Origin: Paracoccus salsus
GTDB taxonomy: Bacteria > Pseudomonadota > Alphaproteobacteria > Rhodobacterales > Rhodobacteraceae
Direction of reading: 5' to 3'
Assembly: GCF_021556615.1 (NCBI RefSeq)
Contig: NZ_JAKGGD010000001.1
Location: forward strand, 186,001 to 250,000
DNA: 64,000 bases
Shown here: positions 47,076 to 56,855 of the stretch, one piece after another
How positions within the stretch are numbered: the stretch's first letter is position 1
Layout of the letters: each line of letters begins with the position of its first letter
Program-made: the position numbers and the translations under genes
The notes under the pieces: model-generated
The model's input: only the letters and a program-made list of their open reading frames with translations
Told to the model about the DNA's origin: nothing
Databases searched by the model: none

Positions 47076-47927
47076 ATGCGCAAGATTCTCATGACGACCG
47101 CCCTGGTGCTGCCCCTCTCGCTTGTTCCTGCGTTCGCGCAGGACGAGAACGCGGCCAGCGAAGATCCGGCGATGACCACCCAGGAGGCGGATGGCGAAAC
47201 GATGCCGTTGGCGACCGAACCGGCCGAAGGCGAATTGGCCACGGACCCGGCAGAAGGCGAGATGGCCGCCGATGCGGACGCCGCCGCGGCCGATGAAGAG
47301 GCGATGAAGGCCGAACTGGCATCCAGCGGAAAGATCGCTCAGCAGCAGGCCGCCAACGAGATTCGGCTGGAATGGATCACCGATGCGACCGTGATGTCGC
47401 CCGAGGGTGCTGCGATCGGTGACATCAATGACCTGATCGTGGATGGCGAGACAAGCGAGATGATTGCGGCCATCATCGGCGTCGGCGGCTTTCTTGGCAT
47501 TGGCGAAAAGCAGATTGCCGTCCCGTGGGATCGGCTGACCGTCAACCACGACGCGCAAGAGATCATCACCGAACTGACCAAGGAAGAAGCCGAAGCGGCC
47601 CCCCAATACGTCTTCCGCGAGCGTGCGGAAGTGCCCAGAGTCGGCCCCGCAGCCGACGCGGTGGCGCCTGAGGACGAAAGCGCACCGGCGGACGGCGCGA
47701 TGGCCCCGGAGGATGACACCATGGCGCCAGCCGATGACATGATGGCCCCGATGGATGACACCATGGCACCGGCCGACGGCACCATGGCCCCGATGGATGA
47801 CACGATGTCGCCCGCCGACGGCACCATGGCCCCCGCGGATGGGCAGATGATGGACGACGAGGCGGCCCCGTCGGAGATGGAGCCGATGGAAGATGACGCG
47901 GAGGCCGAGCAGCCGGCCAGCAACTGA
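47076..47927 (+). CDS. Exported PRC-barrel protein with repetitive acidic tail
   Basis: 283 residues. Signal peptide MRKILMTTALVLPLSLVPAF-A, then an acidic Ala/Glu/Asp segment, then a PRC-barrel at about 85-165 (WITDATVMSPEGAAIGDIND, GGFLGIGEKQIAVPWDRL). From residue 206 seven heptad units of the type D-[D/G]-x-M-[A/S]-P-x follow and then an acidic end. The ATG at 47076 has GGAGG five bases upstream; an earlier Met at 47064 precedes that site. PRC-barrel proteins of this type are common in Rhizobiales and Rhodobacterales envelopes; function unknown. The tail could bind cations or span the cell wall. A bidirectional terminator follows. Confidence 0.85.
   Translation: MRKILMTTALVLPLSLVPAFAQDENAASEDPAMTTQEADGETMPLATEPAEGELATDPAEGEMAADADAAAADEEAMKAELASSGKIAQQQAANEIRLEWITDATVMSPEGAAIGDINDLIVDGETSEMIAAIIGVGGFLGIGEKQIAVPWDRLTVNHDAQEIITELTKEEAEAAPQYVFRERAEVPRVGPAADAVAPEDESAPADGAMAPEDDTMAPADDMMAPMDDTMAPADGTMAPMDDTMSPADGTMAPADGQMMDDEAAPSEMEPMEDDAEAEQPASN
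47691..47837 (+). repeat. Seven 21-bp coding repeats (heptapeptide D-[D/G]-x-M-[A/S]-P-x)
   Basis: Units read DGAMAPE, DDTMAPA, DDMMAPM, DDTMAPA, DGTMAPM, DDTMSPA, DGTMAPA. DNA identity between units is high (GATGACACCATGGC blocks recur), so the number of units could change by slippage between strains. Confidence 0.85.
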
Positions 47928-47944
47928 TCAGTTGCGCAAACAGC

Positions 47945-47976
47945 AAAAAGGGCGGTCCTTCGGGCCGCCCTCTTTT
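47945..47976. terminator. Bidirectional intrinsic terminator between the PRC-barrel gene and trpE
   Basis: GGGCGGTCC (47950-47958) pairs with GGGCCGCCC-type 3' arm (47962-47970) around a TTC loop. TCTTTT follows on the plus strand and TTTTT on the minus strand (47949-47945). It lies 18 bp after the PRC-barrel stop and 43 bp after the trpE stop, suiting both convergent genes. Confidence 0.88.
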
Positions 47977-48018
47977 CATCCCTGCCGCTCAGCCCGTCGA
48001 TGAGGCTGCACAGCCGGC

Positions 48019-49527
48019 TCAGGTGTTCCCGCGCACGAATCGCGCCGCGCCCTCGGCCGCGCGCTGCAACGCGCGGCTCTTGTTCACGGTTTCCTCGAAC
48101 TCCGCCTCGGGGTCGCTGTCATAGACCACGCCGCCGCCGGCCTGGATATACAGCGTCTGGTCCTTGATGACGCCGGTCCGCAGGGCGATGCACATGTCCA
48201 TCTCGCCGTTGGCGGCGAAATAGCCGACAGCGCCCGCGTAGACCCCGCGCTTTTCGGGTTCCAGCTCGTCGATGATCTGCATCGCGCGCACCTTTGGCGC
48301 GCCCGATACGGTTCCGGCGGGCAACCCCGCCAGCAGAGCCGACAAGGCATCCTCGCCCTCGCGCAGTTCACCCACGACATTCGACACGATATGCATCACA
48401 TGGCTGTAGCGTTCGATGGTGAATTGCTCGGTCGGACGCACCGTGCCGGGACGCGCCACGCGGCCCACATCGTTTCGACCCAGATCCAGCAGCATCAGAT
48501 GCTCGGCCAGCTCCTTCTGGTCACCCAGAAGGTCGGCCTCGAGCGCGCGATCCTCGGCCTCGTCGGCGCCGCGCGGGCGCGTGCCCGCGATCGGCCGGAT
48601 CGTCACCTCGCCATCACGCAGCCGCACCAGGATTTCGGGGCTGGCCCCGACGATCTGGAACCCGCCCATGTTCAGAAAGAACATGAAGGGCGACGGGTTG
48701 GTGCGCCGCAGGCTGCGATACAGCGCAAAGGGCGGCAACGGAAAATCCATGCGCCAGCGTTGCGACGGCACGACCTGAAAGATGTCGCCGGCGCGGATAT
48801 AATCCTTGGCCTTCTCGACGGCGGCCAGATAGTCCGCCTTGCTGAAGTTCGAAACCGGCTCGCCGATCCGGGCGTCCTGGCCAAGCGCCCGCGGTTCCGA
48901 AGGCTGCCGGTCCAGCGACCGCAGCGCGTCCATCACCCGTTCCGCGGCGCGGGCATAGGCGGCGCGCGCATTGTCCGATCCGTCATGCCAGGCGGGGGCA
49001 CACAGTGTCACCTCGCCCTTCACACCATCCAGCACGGCCACCACCGAGGGGCGCATCAGCATCGCATCCGGCAAGTCCAGCGGGTCGGGATTCACGTCCG
49101 GCAGATATTCGACCAGACGGATCATGTCATAGCCGAGATAGCCGAACAGACCCGCGGCGACCGGCGGGACACCATCCGGCAGGGTCTTGATCGCGCTCTC
49201 GGCGATCAGGGCGCGCAGGCTGTCCAGCGCGGGGCGCTCGTCGGGCAGGAACTCGTCCGAGAACCGCGCCTGACGGTTGATGCGCGCCTTGCCGTCGCGA
49301 CAGTCCCAGATCAGGTCCGGCTTCATGCCGACGACCGAATAGCGACCACGCAGCTCGCCACCCGTCACCGATTCCAGCATGAAACTTTGCGGCGCCGCCT
49401 CGGCCAGCTTCAGCATCAGGCTGACCGGAGTGTCCAGATCGGCGGCCAGCCGGATCGTCACAAGCTGGTTCTGTCCCGCCGTCCAGCCAGCCTCGAAGGT
49501 CGGAAAATCCGGCGTCAGCTCCATCAT
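48019..49527 (-). CDS. trpE: Anthranilate synthase component I
   Basis: 502 residues. The amino half has the feedback tryptophan site (LLESVTGGELRGRYSVVGMKP, with the L-L-E-S and S-V-G elements). The chorismate-binding half has DIFQVVPSQR, GASPEILVRL, PIAGTRPRG, LLDLGRNDVGRVARPGTV, SGAPKVRAMQIIDELEP and AGGGVVYDSDPEAEFEET. It makes anthranilate from chorismate with ammonia supplied by TrpG. The start overlaps the stop of the PpiD-like gene by 4 bp. trpG and trpD are 4.2 kb away on the opposite strand. No leader peptide with Trp codons is visible because the gene is internal to an operon. Confidence 0.95.
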   Translation of the reverse strand: MMELTPDFPTFEAGWTAGQNQLVTIRLAADLDTPVSLMLKLAEAAPQSFMLESVTGGELRGRYSVVGMKPDLIWDCRDGKARINRQARFSDEFLPDERPALDSLRALIAESAIKTLPDGVPPVAAGLFGYLGYDMIRLVEYLPDVNPDPLDLPDAMLMRPSVVAVLDGVKGEVTLCAPAWHDGSDNARAAYARAAERVMDALRSLDRQPSEPRALGQDARIGEPVSNFSKADYLAAVEKAKDYIRAGDIFQVVPSQRWRMDFPLPPFALYRSLRRTNPSPFMFFLNMGGFQIVGASPEILVRLRDGEVTIRPIAGTRPRGADEAEDRALEADLLGDQKELAEHLMLLDLGRNDVGRVARPGTVRPTEQFTIERYSHVMHIVSNVVGELREGEDALSALLAGLPAGTVSGAPKVRAMQIIDELEPEKRGVYAGAVGYFAANGEMDMCIALRTGVIKDQTLYIQAGGGVVYDSDPEAEFEETVNKSRALQRAAEGAARFVRGNT

Positions 49528-51527
49528 TGGACCTGCGCGTCGATCGCATTGATGGCAGACTGGTTCAGCTGCAATCCGCCCAGCCGCTGCGCCGCGCGGG
49601 CATAATAATCAAACAGATCGGCCTGAAGTGTCTGGCTCAGGCGTGCCGTCACCGCATCCATCACCCTCAGGGCATCCTCGCTGGTCAGATCCGCCTCGCC
49701 GATCGCGTCGAGCCGCACCAGGAACACCCGGTTCCCGGCATCGACGACCTCGATCTCGCCGGTCTGGTCGATGGAAAAGGCCCGCGCGATGATCTCGGCC
49801 GGAACGCTCTCGATCCAGCCATCGCGTGTCACATCCGTTTCGGACCGCCAGGCGAGGGTCTGGGCGGGCGACGCCTGGCCGGTACCGGCACCGGAATCCG
49901 CGGCCGGGTCTTCGCCCGCCGCATCCGGCCGCGGCGCATCTTCGGGCGCCTCGGGCGTTGCCACGCGTGAGGTGCCGGCGTCGGGCGAGGGCGACACGTC
50001 CGGGCCGGGCGACGCGGCGGCGGCGGAGGCCTGGACCCGCATTTCCTCGGCACGCGCCAGAAGCTGCCGGTGAATCTCGGCGGCACGCCAGTCATCGGCC
50101 ACCGCGTCACGGACTTCGTCAAAGGGCTTCAGCGTCGGCGGGACGATCTGATCGACGCGCAGCGCGAACACCCCGCCATCTGCCAGCCGCGTCAGCTGCG
50201 GGAAATCGGCTTCCGTCGCCTGCGCGGCCTGCTCGCGGAACGCTTCATAACCCGCGATGCTGCCTTCTTCGGCCGGCTCGCCCGCGATCCAGTCGATCTG
50301 GCCCAGCTGCATCGGTGTCTCGTCGGCCACCTCTTCCAGCGTCGCCCCCCCGGCCAGCAGATCCTCGAACTCGCCGCTGCGGTCGTCGATGATGCGGGCG
50401 GCACGATCCAGGGCCGCCTCCTGGCGCAGATCGGCCCGGGCCTTTTCGAACGGGATGTCGACCGGTTCGAGAATCGCGTTCATCGAGAACAGCGCCGGCC
50501 CCAGGTCGGTGTCCACCGGGCCCACCACGCCCGGCTGCTCAAGGGCGAACACGGCATCGCCGGCCGCGCCCAGATCCTGCCGGGTCATCTCGCCCAGATC
50601 GACATCGTCCAGCGTCAGCCCGCGCTGCAGCACGAAGGCCTCGAACGGCTGTTCACCGGCGTCGATGCTGGCCTTCGCGGCCTCGGCCTCGTCACGGCTG
50701 GAAAACACCAGACGGCCCACGATCCTGCGTTCGGGCTGGCGATACTGGTCGATGCTGGCCTCGTACAGGTCGCGCAGGGCTTTCTCGTCCAGATCGACCT
50801 CGCCGGCCAGCGCCTCGGGTGTCAGCCAGACATAGGTCAGCTTGCGGATCTCGGCAGCGGTGAACCGGGCCGCATTGGCCTGGTGCCAGGATTTCAGGGT
50901 CTCTTCGTCCGGGCTGGTGCCCGAAGCCGATACATCGTCCTCGGTCAGTTCGCGCCAGGACAGATCGCGCGTCTCCAGCAACCACTTCGTCGTTTGATGA
51001 ACCATCGCCTCGGGCACCGTGACCCCGCCGACCACCGCGCGCTGGATCAGCATCCGCGCCTCGTCGGTGCGGACGGCGGCTTCGAATTCGGCCTCGGACA
51101 TCCGCTCGCGACGCAGAATCTCGGCATAGGCGACGCGATCGAAATTGCCGTTCGGTCCGGTGAAGGCGTCCGCTTCAAGGATCGTCTGGCGGACGCGTTC
51201 ATCGCCGACCGACACGCCGATCCGCCGCGCCTGTTCTTCAAGCGCCGCGCCGGTGAACAACTGCGCCTGAACGGCCTGCGGCAGACCGATCGCCTGCGCC
51301 TGAGCCATCGAGAAGGGCTGACCGGTCTGGCGCGAATAGGAATTGATCTCGTTCTGCAGACTGCGTGCGTATTCGTCAGCCGTCACCTTCGTGTCGCCGA
51401 CCGAGCCTATCTCGACCGAGCCGCCCGAAAAGCTGGTCACCCCGAATCCGCCAAGACCCAGAACCAGCAGGCCCATCAGGATCCAGACGATGAGCGATTT
51501 TCCTTGCGTACGCAGGTTTTTCATCAC
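49524..51527 (-). CDS. PpiD-like membrane-anchored periplasmic chaperone/PPIase
   Basis: 667 residues. The amino end MMKNLRTQGKSLIVWILMGL, then LVLGLGGFGVTSF is one inner-membrane helix as in PpiD. The SurA-type N-domain follows (SVGDTKVTADEYARSLQNEI, DAFTGPNGNFDRVAYAEILR), and the region at about 265-370 (RRIVGRLVFSSRDEAEAAKA) is a parvulin-like domain lacking clear catalytic residues. A Pro/Ala/Asp-rich insert lies at about 505-560. It should assist outer-membrane and periplasmic protein folding near the Sec translocon. It leads the operon with trpE, the standard alphaproteobacterial order. Confidence 0.9.
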   Translation of the reverse strand: MMKNLRTQGKSLIVWILMGLLVLGLGGFGVTSFSGGSVEIGSVGDTKVTADEYARSLQNEINSYSRQTGQPFSMAQAQAIGLPQAVQAQLFTGAALEEQARRIGVSVGDERVRQTILEADAFTGPNGNFDRVAYAEILRRERMSEAEFEAAVRTDEARMLIQRAVVGGVTVPEAMVHQTTKWLLETRDLSWRELTEDDVSASGTSPDEETLKSWHQANAARFTAAEIRKLTYVWLTPEALAGEVDLDEKALRDLYEASIDQYRQPERRIVGRLVFSSRDEAEAAKASIDAGEQPFEAFVLQRGLTLDDVDLGEMTRQDLGAAGDAVFALEQPGVVGPVDTDLGPALFSMNAILEPVDIPFEKARADLRQEAALDRAARIIDDRSGEFEDLLAGGATLEEVADETPMQLGQIDWIAGEPAEEGSIAGYEAFREQAAQATEADFPQLTRLADGGVFALRVDQIVPPTLKPFDEVRDAVADDWRAAEIHRQLLARAEEMRVQASAAAASPGPDVSPSPDAGTSRVATPEAPEDAPRPDAAGEDPAADSGAGTGQASPAQTLAWRSETDVTRDGWIESVPAEIIARAFSIDQTGEIEVVDAGNRVFLVRLDAIGEADLTSEDALRVMDAVTARLSQTLQADLFDYYARAAQRLGGLQLNQSAINAIDAQVQ

Positions 51528-51590
51528 GCAGCCTTCCTTGGAAACGTCGTGCCGCCGTCTTTATGACGGCCACCGCCCCGCCACAAGCCT

Positions 51591-52766
51591 TCAGGCCCGG
51601 AACCGGCCAAGCCTTCGCGCCAGTTCCGCCATGTCGTCCGCCCCGACATTCGCGAAGGCCAGCCGGAAATGGTCGGCGCCCTGCGGATCGTTGCCGGGGG
51701 TGAACATCGTGCCCGGCAGCGTCAGCACGCCGATCTCGCTGACCATGCGCGGCGCCAGTTCCGCCGATGAGCGATCGAAGGGGTGGCGGACCCACGCGAA
51801 ATAGGCGCCCGCACTGCGCGTTTCCCAGCCCGGCAAGCCGTCCAGCGCGGCAAGGGTCGCGGCGCGCCTGGCAAGGATCCCGGCCCGTTCGCCGGCCAGC
51901 CAGTCGCGCAGATGCACCATGCCCCAAAGCGCGCCGATCTGACCAAGCTGCGACGTCGAGATGGCGACGGTATCCAGAAATTTCTCGACCTCCGCCATCC
52001 GCTCGACCGAGGCGATCATGGCGCCGACGCGATGTCCGGTCAGGCGATAGGCCTTCGAGAAACTGTAAAGCTGGATGACCGTCCGATCCCAGTCCGGACG
52101 GGTCAGCAGGTCGTGGGGCGCGCCGTCGCGACTGTCGAAGTCGCGATAGGTCTCGTCAAGGATCAGCGCGATTCCATGACGCTGCGCCAGATCGTGAAAA
52201 GCGGCCACCAGCGCGGCGGGATATTCGGCGCCAGAGGGATTGTTGGGCGTGACCAGCACGATCGCGCGGGTGCGCGGCCCGATCAGGGTCTGTGCCCGCT
52301 CCGGGTCCGGCAGCATGTCCGGTCCGCAGCCCAGAGGCCGGGCGGTGATGCCCTGCATGTCCAGCCACATCTTGTGATTGAAATACCACGGCACCGGCAG
52401 GATCACCTCATCGCCCGCGCCGGCCAGGGTCGTGATGGCAGCGCAAAAGGCCTGATTGCAGCCCTGAGTGATCGCGACTTGCCCCGCCGCGACCGTCCCG
52501 CCATAGGCCCGGCTGAATTCGGCCGCGACGGCATCGCGCAGATCCGGGTTGCCCAGCACAGGGCCGTAGAGATGTGCGTCGGGCCGTGTCAGGGCGGCCT
52601 CGGCGATGGCCTGTCGAAGCGCTTCGGGGGGCGGATCGACCGGCGCGGCCTGACTGACATTCAGCAGCGGACGGTCGGCCGGAAAATCGACCCCCTGCAA
52701 CCAGCGCCGCGCGGCCATCACCGGGGGCGCAAGGCTTGCGGCGATGGCCGGGTTGATGGCTGCCAT
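51591..52766 (-). CDS. PLP-dependent class I/II aminotransferase
   Basis: 391 residues. PLP lysine in YSFSKAYRLTGHRVG, LVTPNNPSGAEYP, LILDETYRDF, and the C-terminal arginine in DHFRLAFANV. Fold type I, aspartate-aminotransferase-like. The amino end HLYGPVLGNPDLRDAVAAEF suits tyrosine/aromatic or broad-range members; substrate cannot be fixed. Its start follows the stop of the low-complexity membrane protein by one base, so they are co-transcribed. Position next to trpE may hint at aromatic amino acids, but that is only context. Confidence 0.88.
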   Translation of the reverse strand: MAAINPAIAASLAPPVMAARRWLQGVDFPADRPLLNVSQAAPVDPPPEALRQAIAEAALTRPDAHLYGPVLGNPDLRDAVAAEFSRAYGGTVAAGQVAITQGCNQAFCAAITTLAGAGDEVILPVPWYFNHKMWLDMQGITARPLGCGPDMLPDPERAQTLIGPRTRAIVLVTPNNPSGAEYPAALVAAFHDLAQRHGIALILDETYRDFDSRDGAPHDLLTRPDWDRTVIQLYSFSKAYRLTGHRVGAMIASVERMAEVEKFLDTVAISTSQLGQIGALWGMVHLRDWLAGERAGILARRAATLAALDGLPGWETRSAGAYFAWVRHPFDRSSAELAPRMVSEIGVLTLPGTMFTPGNDPQGADHFRLAFANVGADDMAELARRLGRFRA

Positions 52767-52767
52767 G

Positions 52768-53604
52768 TCAGTCTTCCCTCCGCAGGCGCAGGTCAGACAG
52801 GTCAGGGGGCAGTGTCAGATCCAGCGCAGGCGCAGGCATGGCGGGGGCCCGCATCGCATCGCCCGTGTCTGCCGCCGGCGCGGTCTCGTCCCCGGGTTGC
52901 GCCGCCTCGGCGTCGGGGTCCGCGGCGACCGGCTGCGGCGTGGCCGGGCCCGGCGCCGCAGGGCTGCGGTCTGCCTCGCCCGAAAGCGCCATGTCCGGGA
53001 CGGAACGCCGCAGCGGACTGTCCAGCGGCTGCGGGCGCTCGAAGGCGGGGGCCGTCTCGCCCGCCGCAGGCAGGTCCTGCGCGGGTTGCGCCGCGTCGCC
53101 GGGCACCTCGGGTCGTGCATTGCTGCCGGTGATCGCCACCGGCGCCGGTTCCGCCGCGGGCGCGCTGACCGCCGGAGCGTCGCTCTGGTCCAGCCGGTCG
53201 GCGGGCGCGCGCAGCTGGGCCGGCAAGCGCGGCGCGATATCGCCCCCACGCCCGAATTCCGAACCGACGGGCAGCCCCACCGCCTCGGCGTCGGGTTGTC
53301 CGCGGGGCTCGGCAGGTGACGTGATCGGCCGTGTTTCGGGCGGCGGGGCATCGGCGGCCTCGGGCTGCGCCGGTGCGGCCTCGAGGGGGTCCGAAGCGGC
53401 ATCCTGCGGCATTCCAGGCGCAGTCTCAGGCGCAGTCATGGGCATCCGGTCCGCCGCTGGCGCAGCCTCGTCCGGATTCGCCAGACGACCGTCGTCGCCG
53501 GGTGCCCTTGGCACCGGCAACGGCGACAGCAGCGACACCACCACCAGGACAGCCGCGCTCAGCGCGGCCCCATGTGTCAAACCCGTCCAGAATCCGCGTG
53601 CCAT
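52768..53604 (-). CDS. Hypothetical membrane-anchored low-complexity protein
   Basis: 278 residues. MARGFWTGLTHGAALSAAVL, then VVVSLLSPLP forms one membrane helix; everything after residue 35 is Ala/Pro/Asp/Glu-rich with no domain I recognise. ATG 53604 has GAAGAGGCGC directly upstream. The amino end and the Pro/Ala-rich linker resemble the front part of divergent polysaccharide deacetylase (YibQ-like) proteins of Rhodobacteraceae, but the deacetylase domain is missing. It may be a truncated version or an unrelated linker protein. It is one base upstream of the aminotransferase gene and diverges from trpG. Confidence 0.7.
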   Translation of the reverse strand: MARGFWTGLTHGAALSAAVLVVVSLLSPLPVPRAPGDDGRLANPDEAAPAADRMPMTAPETAPGMPQDAASDPLEAAPAQPEAADAPPPETRPITSPAEPRGQPDAEAVGLPVGSEFGRGGDIAPRLPAQLRAPADRLDQSDAPAVSAPAAEPAPVAITGSNARPEVPGDAAQPAQDLPAAGETAPAFERPQPLDSPLRRSVPDMALSGEADRSPAAPGPATPQPVAADPDAEAAQPGDETAPAADTGDAMRAPAMPAPALDLTLPPDLSDLRLRRED

Positions 53605-53722
53605 GCGCCTCTTCTTCCCCCGGCCGGGCTTGACCCCCCGGCGCGCTTTGCCCCATCTATAGCGAACCGTTTTCCGGGGGGAAACCGCCCCCAAGCCGCC
53701 ACCACAGATCAAGGCGCCCAAG

Positions 53723-54313
53723 ATGATCCTTCTGATCGACAATTACGACAGCTTCACCTGGAACCTTGTGCATTACCTGGGCGAGGCTGGGGCAGAGGTG
53801 AGCGTGCGCCGCAACGATCAGATCACCGTCCCGGAGGCGCTGGCCACCAGCCCTGACGGCATCGTGATCTCGCCGGGACCCTGCGATCCGGCACAGGCGG
53901 GGATCTGCCTCGATCTGATCCGCGCCGCCGCGGACCGCGCCATTCCGCTGTTCGGTGTCTGCCTTGGACATCAGGCCATCGGCGAGGCGTTCGGCGGCAA
54001 GGTCGTGCGCGCCAATCGGATCCTGCACGGCAAGGTTGACGCCATCAGCCATGACGGCAGCGGCGTGTTCAGCGGCCTGCCCTCGCCCCTGAACGCGACG
54101 CGCTATCATTCGCTGACCGTCCAGCCCGAGAGCCTGCCCGATTGCCTGCGGGTCACCGCGACCTCGGATGACGGGACGATCATGGGGCTGGTCCACACCA
54201 GCCTGCCGGTCGAGGGTGTGCAGTTCCACCCGGAATCGATCGCCTCGGAATACGGCCACGAGATGATCCGGAATTTTCTGAGCCGCTGCCGCAAGGACGA
54301 AGCCGCCGCATGA
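53723..54313 (+). CDS. trpG: Anthranilate synthase component II (glutamine amidotransferase)
   Basis: 196 residues. Class I amidotransferase: [27 protein letters not shown], nucleophile Cys80 in [16 protein letters not shown], and the catalytic His-x-Glu in [13 protein letters not shown]. It supplies ammonia to TrpE. The stop overlaps the trpD start in ATGA. The 118-bp divergent region before it probably holds the promoter of the trpGD-ung-trpC-moaC-moeA operon. No attenuator-like hairpin series is visible there. Confidence 0.95.
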   Translation: MILLIDNYDSFTWNLVHYLGEAGAEVSVRRNDQITVPEALATSPDGIVISPGPCDPAQAGICLDLIRAAADRAIPLFGVCLGHQAIGEAFGGKVVRANRILHGKVDAISHDGSGVFSGLPSPLNATRYHSLTVQPESLPDCLRVTATSDDGTIMGLVHTSLPVEGVQFHPESIASEYGHEMIRNFLSRCRKDEAAA

Positions 54314-55332
54314 TTACCGATATCCGCCCGCTGATCGGCATTGCCGCCGTTCGCCCGCTGACCGGACCCGAGGCCGAATCGGCCTTTTCGGCGCTGTTCG
54401 ACGGCGCGGCGACCCCCGCCCAGATCGGTGGTATCCTCATGGCGCTGCGGGTGCGGGGCGAGACCGTTGACGAAATCGCCGCCGCCGCCCGCGCGATGCG
54501 TGCGCGGATGAATCGGGTCCACGCGCCTTCCGGCGCGATGGACATCGTCGGCACCGGTGGCGATGGCAAGGGCACGCTGAACATCTCGACCGCGACCGCT
54601 TTCGTGGTGGCGGGCGCGGGCGTGCCTGTCGCCAAGCACGGCAATCGCAACCTCAGTTCGAAATCGGGCGCGGCGGATGCGCTGACACAGATGGGCATCA
54701 ACGTCATGGGCGGGCCCGCCGTCGCGCAGCGGGCCATCGACCGTGCGGGCATCTGCTTCATGATGGCGCCGATGCACCACCCGGCGATGCGCCATGTCGG
54801 GCCGCCACGCGCCGAACTGGGCACGCGCACCGTCTTCAACCTGCTGGGGCCGCTGACCAACCCGGCCTCGGTCCGCCGCCAGTTGACCGGCGCATTCTCG
54901 GCCGACTGGATCCGCCCGATGGCCGAGGTGCTGCGCGATCTGGGCAGCGACGCAGCCTGGCTGGTCCATGGCAGCGACGGCACCGATGAGATCAGCATTG
55001 CCGGCGATACCGCGGTCGCCGCCCTGAAGCAGGGCGAGATCACAGAATTCACCGTGACGCCCGAGGATGCGGGCCTGTCGCGACACCCGTTCGAGGCGAT
55101 CCTTGGCGGCGAGCCATCGCAAAACGCCGCGGCATTCCGCGCGCTGCTGGATGGCGAGGCCGGCGCCTATCGCGACGCGGTGCTGCTGAACGCCGCCGCC
55201 GCCCTGCTGGTCGCCGAGAAGGCCCGCGATCTGCGCGAAGGAGTCGCGATCGCGGTCGAGTCGCTCGACAGCGGCGCCGCGAAGGCACGGCTGACGCAAT
55301 TGGCCGAGGTCACCGGCCCGCCCGAGACGTGA
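54310..55332 (+). CDS. trpD: Anthranilate phosphoribosyltransferase
   Basis: 340 residues. PRPP-binding [41 protein letters not shown], and [25 protein letters not shown] split over the active site; [14 protein letters not shown] is the anthranilate-side loop. It makes phosphoribosyl-anthranilate. Both ends overlap neighbours: ATGA with trpG and GTGA with ung. Confidence 0.95.
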   Translation: MITDIRPLIGIAAVRPLTGPEAESAFSALFDGAATPAQIGGILMALRVRGETVDEIAAAARAMRARMNRVHAPSGAMDIVGTGGDGKGTLNISTATAFVVAGAGVPVAKHGNRNLSSKSGAADALTQMGINVMGGPAVAQRAIDRAGICFMMAPMHHPAMRHVGPPRAELGTRTVFNLLGPLTNPASVRRQLTGAFSADWIRPMAEVLRDLGSDAAWLVHGSDGTDEISIAGDTAVAALKQGEITEFTVTPEDAGLSRHPFEAILGGEPSQNAAAFRALLDGEAGAYRDAVLLNAAAALLVAEKARDLREGVAIAVESLDSGAAKARLTQLAEVTGPPET

Positions 55333-55991
55333 CGCCGCCCGCCGCCTGGGCCGATCTGCCCTTCTTTCGAGAGGATTGGCCGGCGATCCGCGCCCGGCTG
55401 GACGGTCTGGCCGGGCCGGACTGGATTCCCGGCGAGGATCGGCTCTTTGCGGCGCTCGAGGCCACCACACCGCAACAGGTCCGTGTCGTCGTCCTGGGCC
55501 AGGATCCCTACCCGACACCGGGCCATGCCAACGGTCTTGCCTTTTCAGTGGCTTCGCACATCGCCTTGCCGCGATCGCTGAGCAACATCTTCACCGAACT
55601 GCGAGACGATCTTGGCAGTGCCCCCGTCACGGGCGATCTGTCGCCCTGGGCGCGGCAGGGCGTTCTGCTGTTGAACACGTCGCTTTCGGTGACGCCGGGA
55701 TGCGCCGGGGCCCACGCAGGCTGGGGATGGGACAGGCTTGCGCGTCAAGCCGTCGCCACAAGCCAGGCACACGGTCCGGTCGCGTTTCTCCTGTGGGGCG
55801 CGCAGGCACGCAAAGCCGTCGCCGGGCTGCCACGCCCGCAGGACCTCGTGATCGCGACCGCTCATCCATCGCCGCTATCGGCCCGACGCGGGTTTTTTGG
55901 CAGCCGCCCGTTCAGCCGGATCAATGACTGGTTGTCCGCGCGCGGAGACCGGCCCATCGACTGGACGGGCCAGGGCGATCACGCCCCGTGA
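55329..55991 (+). CDS. ung: Uracil-DNA glycosylase, family 1
   Basis: 220 residues from a GTG start overlapping the trpD stop. Motif A is [20 protein letters not shown] with the catalytic Asp kept; the usual His after Pro-Tyr is Pro here. LLLNTSLSV is the uracil Asn region, and [13 protein letters not shown] is motif B with the catalytic His and the leucine loop. It removes uracil from DNA. Finding a repair gene inside the trp operon is a matter of position only; its expression is probably linked to tryptophan genes. The gap to trpC is 60 bp. Confidence 0.94.
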   Translation: MTPPAAWADLPFFREDWPAIRARLDGLAGPDWIPGEDRLFAALEATTPQQVRVVVLGQDPYPTPGHANGLAFSVASHIALPRSLSNIFTELRDDLGSAPVTGDLSPWARQGVLLLNTSLSVTPGCAGAHAGWGWDRLARQAVATSQAHGPVAFLLWGAQARKAVAGLPRPQDLVIATAHPSPLSARRGFFGSRPFSRINDWLSARGDRPIDWTGQGDHAP

Positions 55992-56051
55992 AGGCGCGGA
56001 AGGTGACGCCGCCCCCTTTCCACACCGGATGCGCGGCGCTAGAAACAAGCC

Positions 56052-56855
56052 ATGGATATTCTCGACAAGATCAAGGCCTACAAGCTGGACGAAGTCGCCG
56101 CCGCAAGGCGCGCGCGTCCGCTGGCCGATATCGAGGCCGCAGCGCGCACAGCCTCGGCGCCGCGCGGCTTTGCCCGCGCCCTGACCGAAACGGCGCGGAC
56201 CGGACCGGCCCTGATCGCCGAGATCAAGAAGGCCAGCCCCTCCAAGGGCGTCATCCGTCCCGATTTCGATCCGCCGGCGCTGGCCCGCGCCTATCAGGAC
56301 GGCGGCGCGGCCTGCCTGTCGGTCCTGACCGACGGACCCAGCTTTCAGGGCGCGCCGGAATTCCTGACCGCCGCGCGCGATGCCTGCGACCTGCCCGCGC
56401 TGCGAAAGGACTTCCTTTACGACAGCTATCAGGTGGCCGAGGCGCGCGCCTGGGGGGCCGACTGCATCCTCATCATCATGGCCTCGGTCGATGACGCCCT
56501 GGCGGCCGAACTGGAGGATGCCGCCATTCATTGGGGCATGGATGCGCTGATCGAGGTTCATGACGCGGCCGAACTGGATCGGGCCTTGCGCCTGAAATCC
56601 CCGCTGATCGGAATAAACAATCGAAATCTCAAGACCTTCGAGGTCACTCTTGATGTGACGCGCACATTGGCTCCGCGCATTCCGCCGGATCGCGACATCG
56701 TCTGCGAAAGCGGCCTTTTCACGCCCGGCGACCTGAGGCGGATGATGCAGGTCGGCGCGCGTCGCTTCCTGATCGGAGAAAGCCTGATGCGGCAGGACGA
56801 CGTGGCCGCCGCGACACGCGGCATTCTTGACGTCGCCCCGGCAGGCGCGGCATGA
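56052..56855 (+). CDS. trpC: Indole-3-glycerol phosphate synthase
   Basis: 267 residues. TIM barrel with [20 protein letters not shown] (catalytic Lys), [61 protein letters not shown] and [23 protein letters not shown]. It closes the indole ring of the tryptophan pathway. There is no fused TrpF domain. The stop overlaps the moaC start by 4 bp. Confidence 0.95.
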   Translation: MDILDKIKAYKLDEVAAARRARPLADIEAAARTASAPRGFARALTETARTGPALIAEIKKASPSKGVIRPDFDPPALARAYQDGGAACLSVLTDGPSFQGAPEFLTAARDACDLPALRKDFLYDSYQVAEARAWGADCILIIMASVDDALAAELEDAAIHWGMDALIEVHDAAELDRALRLKSPLIGINNRNLKTFEVTLDVTRTLAPRIPPDRDIVCESGLFTPGDLRRMMQVGARRFLIGESLMRQDDVAAATRGILDVAPAGAA

